From: HGM11501 sp045123995
Lineage (GTDB): Bacteria > Bacillota > Clostridia > CAKSNL01 > HGM11501
DNA: 58,101 nt
Reading direction: 5' to 3'
NCBI GenBank assembly: GCA_045123995.1
Contig: JBGVKY010000006.1
Coordinates: forward strand, 1 to 58,101
This document shows positions 57,537-58,101 of the stretch, piece by piece. A program made the position numbers and the translations under genes. A model generated the notes under the pieces. That model was given only the letters and a program-made list of their open reading frames with translations. It had not been told where the DNA came from and did no database searches. The stretch's first letter is position 1. The number at the start of each line of letters is the position of its first letter.

Positions 57537-58101
57537 ATGCCCCTGCCAAATTTCGCCACAACCAGAAACGAAGAAAGCATGGATTCTTTAAGCCATCCAA
57601 ACGGCATATCTGATGAGCCTCTCAAGGATATATGGGGAAATGATTTAGTCGGTGAATACTCGCCAGGCAAAGGGGAAACAAAAAAGGAAGATGCCGGAAA
57701 TTTTAAATTGGATTTTAAGAAAAGTGAAAAATATTTCCCCCAAGAAAACTATCTGTTGAACCCCCAAGAAAAATATGATAAAATGTATATGGAAAATTAT
57801 AGTAATGAATTCTCTTCGGAAAAAACAAAAGACGGAAAAACCCATGTTACATACGGCTGTGAAGATGAAAACATAGTGGGCGGAATTCATTTAAGGCTCA
57901 ACGAAATGGGATACAAAGGTAAATCCGGAGCAGAAATAAATATAACCGGAACATTTGATGAAAACACCGAAGAGGGCATTAAACAATTTCAGGAAGACAG
58001 AGGTCTTACCGTAACAGGAATTTTAGATGATGCAACAAAGGAAGAAATGGGCTTTGCCGAGGATTATTCCATTTCAAGAAAAGGAAAAAATGCAACACCC
58101 T
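57537..58101 (+). CDS. PG_binding_1-domain protein, N-terminal part (runs off right edge)
   Basis: 188 codons are present, without a stop. After a polar, low-complexity N-terminus (about 1-100), residues about 112-170 form a PG_binding_1 repeat (GGIHLRLNEMGYKG, GTFDENTEEGIKQFQEDRGL, VTGILDDATKEEMG). No signal peptide. The ATG at 57537 has AAGG about nine bases upstream; an in-frame ATG at 57456 would add 27 residues but has a poorer site. It is more diverged than the copies at the left edge and 8000-9580 and lacks their upstream palindrome. Its tail lies outside the window. Confidence 0.75.
   Translation, partial: MPLPNFATTRNEESMDSLSHPNGISDEPLKDIWGNDLVGEYSPGKGETKKEDAGNFKLDFKKSEKYFPQENYLLNPQEKYDKMYMENYSNEFSSEKTKDGKTHVTYGCEDENIVGGIHLRLNEMGYKGKSGAEINITGTFDENTEEGIKQFQEDRGLTVTGILDDATKEEMGFAEDYSISRKGKNATP

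Noticed and set aside
57645..57890. 81-codon open frame on the minus strand
   Set aside because: Antisense to the PG_binding-domain gene running off the right edge, whose repeat is recognisable.

Overview
The window looks like chromosomal DNA of a low-to-moderate G+C, strictly fermentative Clostridia-type Firmicute, plausibly from gut or rumen. The evidence is strong AAAGGAGG-type ribosome binding sites, TTGACA-17-TATAAT promoters, three T-box leaders, U-tract terminators, SLH and copper-amine-oxidase-N surface domains, and the housekeeping set eno, secG, smpB and ssrA.

Layout. (1) 1-104: the first 34 codons of a peptidoglycan-binding-domain protein. (2) 295-7426: a sugar-acid operon on the minus strand (SDR, MlrC-like, mutarotase-like, Zn-dehydrogenase, UxuA mannonate dehydratase, aldo/keto reductase) read divergently from an IclR-type regulator, with nested palindromes over the shared promoter region. 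(3) 7501-9667: a two-gene unit with a PG-binding-domain protein lacking a signal peptide plus a small membrane protein; its promoter and 5' element match those of the partial gene at the left edge. (4) 9720-31180: a roughly 21-kb exopolysaccharide operon on the minus strand. It holds a priming sugar transferase, a three-gene aldolase / hydroxyacid dehydrogenase / asparagine-synthase-like module, eight glycosyltransferases, an EpsG-type polymerase, a Wzx flippase, a LicD-pyruvyltransferase fusion, a short relic of an FrhB-type gene, and capE-capF-capG for UDP-N-acetyl-L-fucosamine. (5) 31295-36336: a secreted SLH/leucine-rich-repeat protein, two phage-tail-derived genes (one with a collagen segment) behind a structured leader, and a tyrosine recombinase. 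(6) 36337-42093: three copies of an 18-bp palindromic site, two of which bracket a strong promoter in inverted orientation, followed by a TetR regulator, small membrane and zinc-ribbon ORFs, and a 1358-residue beta-helix surface protein. This resembles a phase-variable switch. (7) 42140-51984: three transcription units for acyl/aryl-CoA ligases, each behind its own promoter and T-box: paaK-ACT-DUF554, an XRE-cupin-ligase fusion, and a leuA-like pseudoenzyme followed by a TIM-barrel-ligase fusion. (8) 52014-57412: DUF421 protein, unusual hairpin-rich intergenic DNA, ssrA, smpB, secG, eno and a CofE-like protein. (9) 57537-58101: start of another PG-binding-domain protein, cut by the window edge.

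Working together. The most interesting system is region 7. T-boxes normally switch genes on when a given amino acid is short. The specifier loops read as UUC (Phe) before paaK and CUC (Leu) before the leuA-like/ligase pair. This suggests that the ligases activate arylacetates and branched-chain acids so that amino acids can be remade by reductive carboxylation, rather than serving catabolism. The second candidate is region 6, where a recombinase, inverted sites and a promoter together suggest a DNA-inversion switch for a regulator and perhaps the large surface protein. All functions are read from sequence by eye; no database searches were run.
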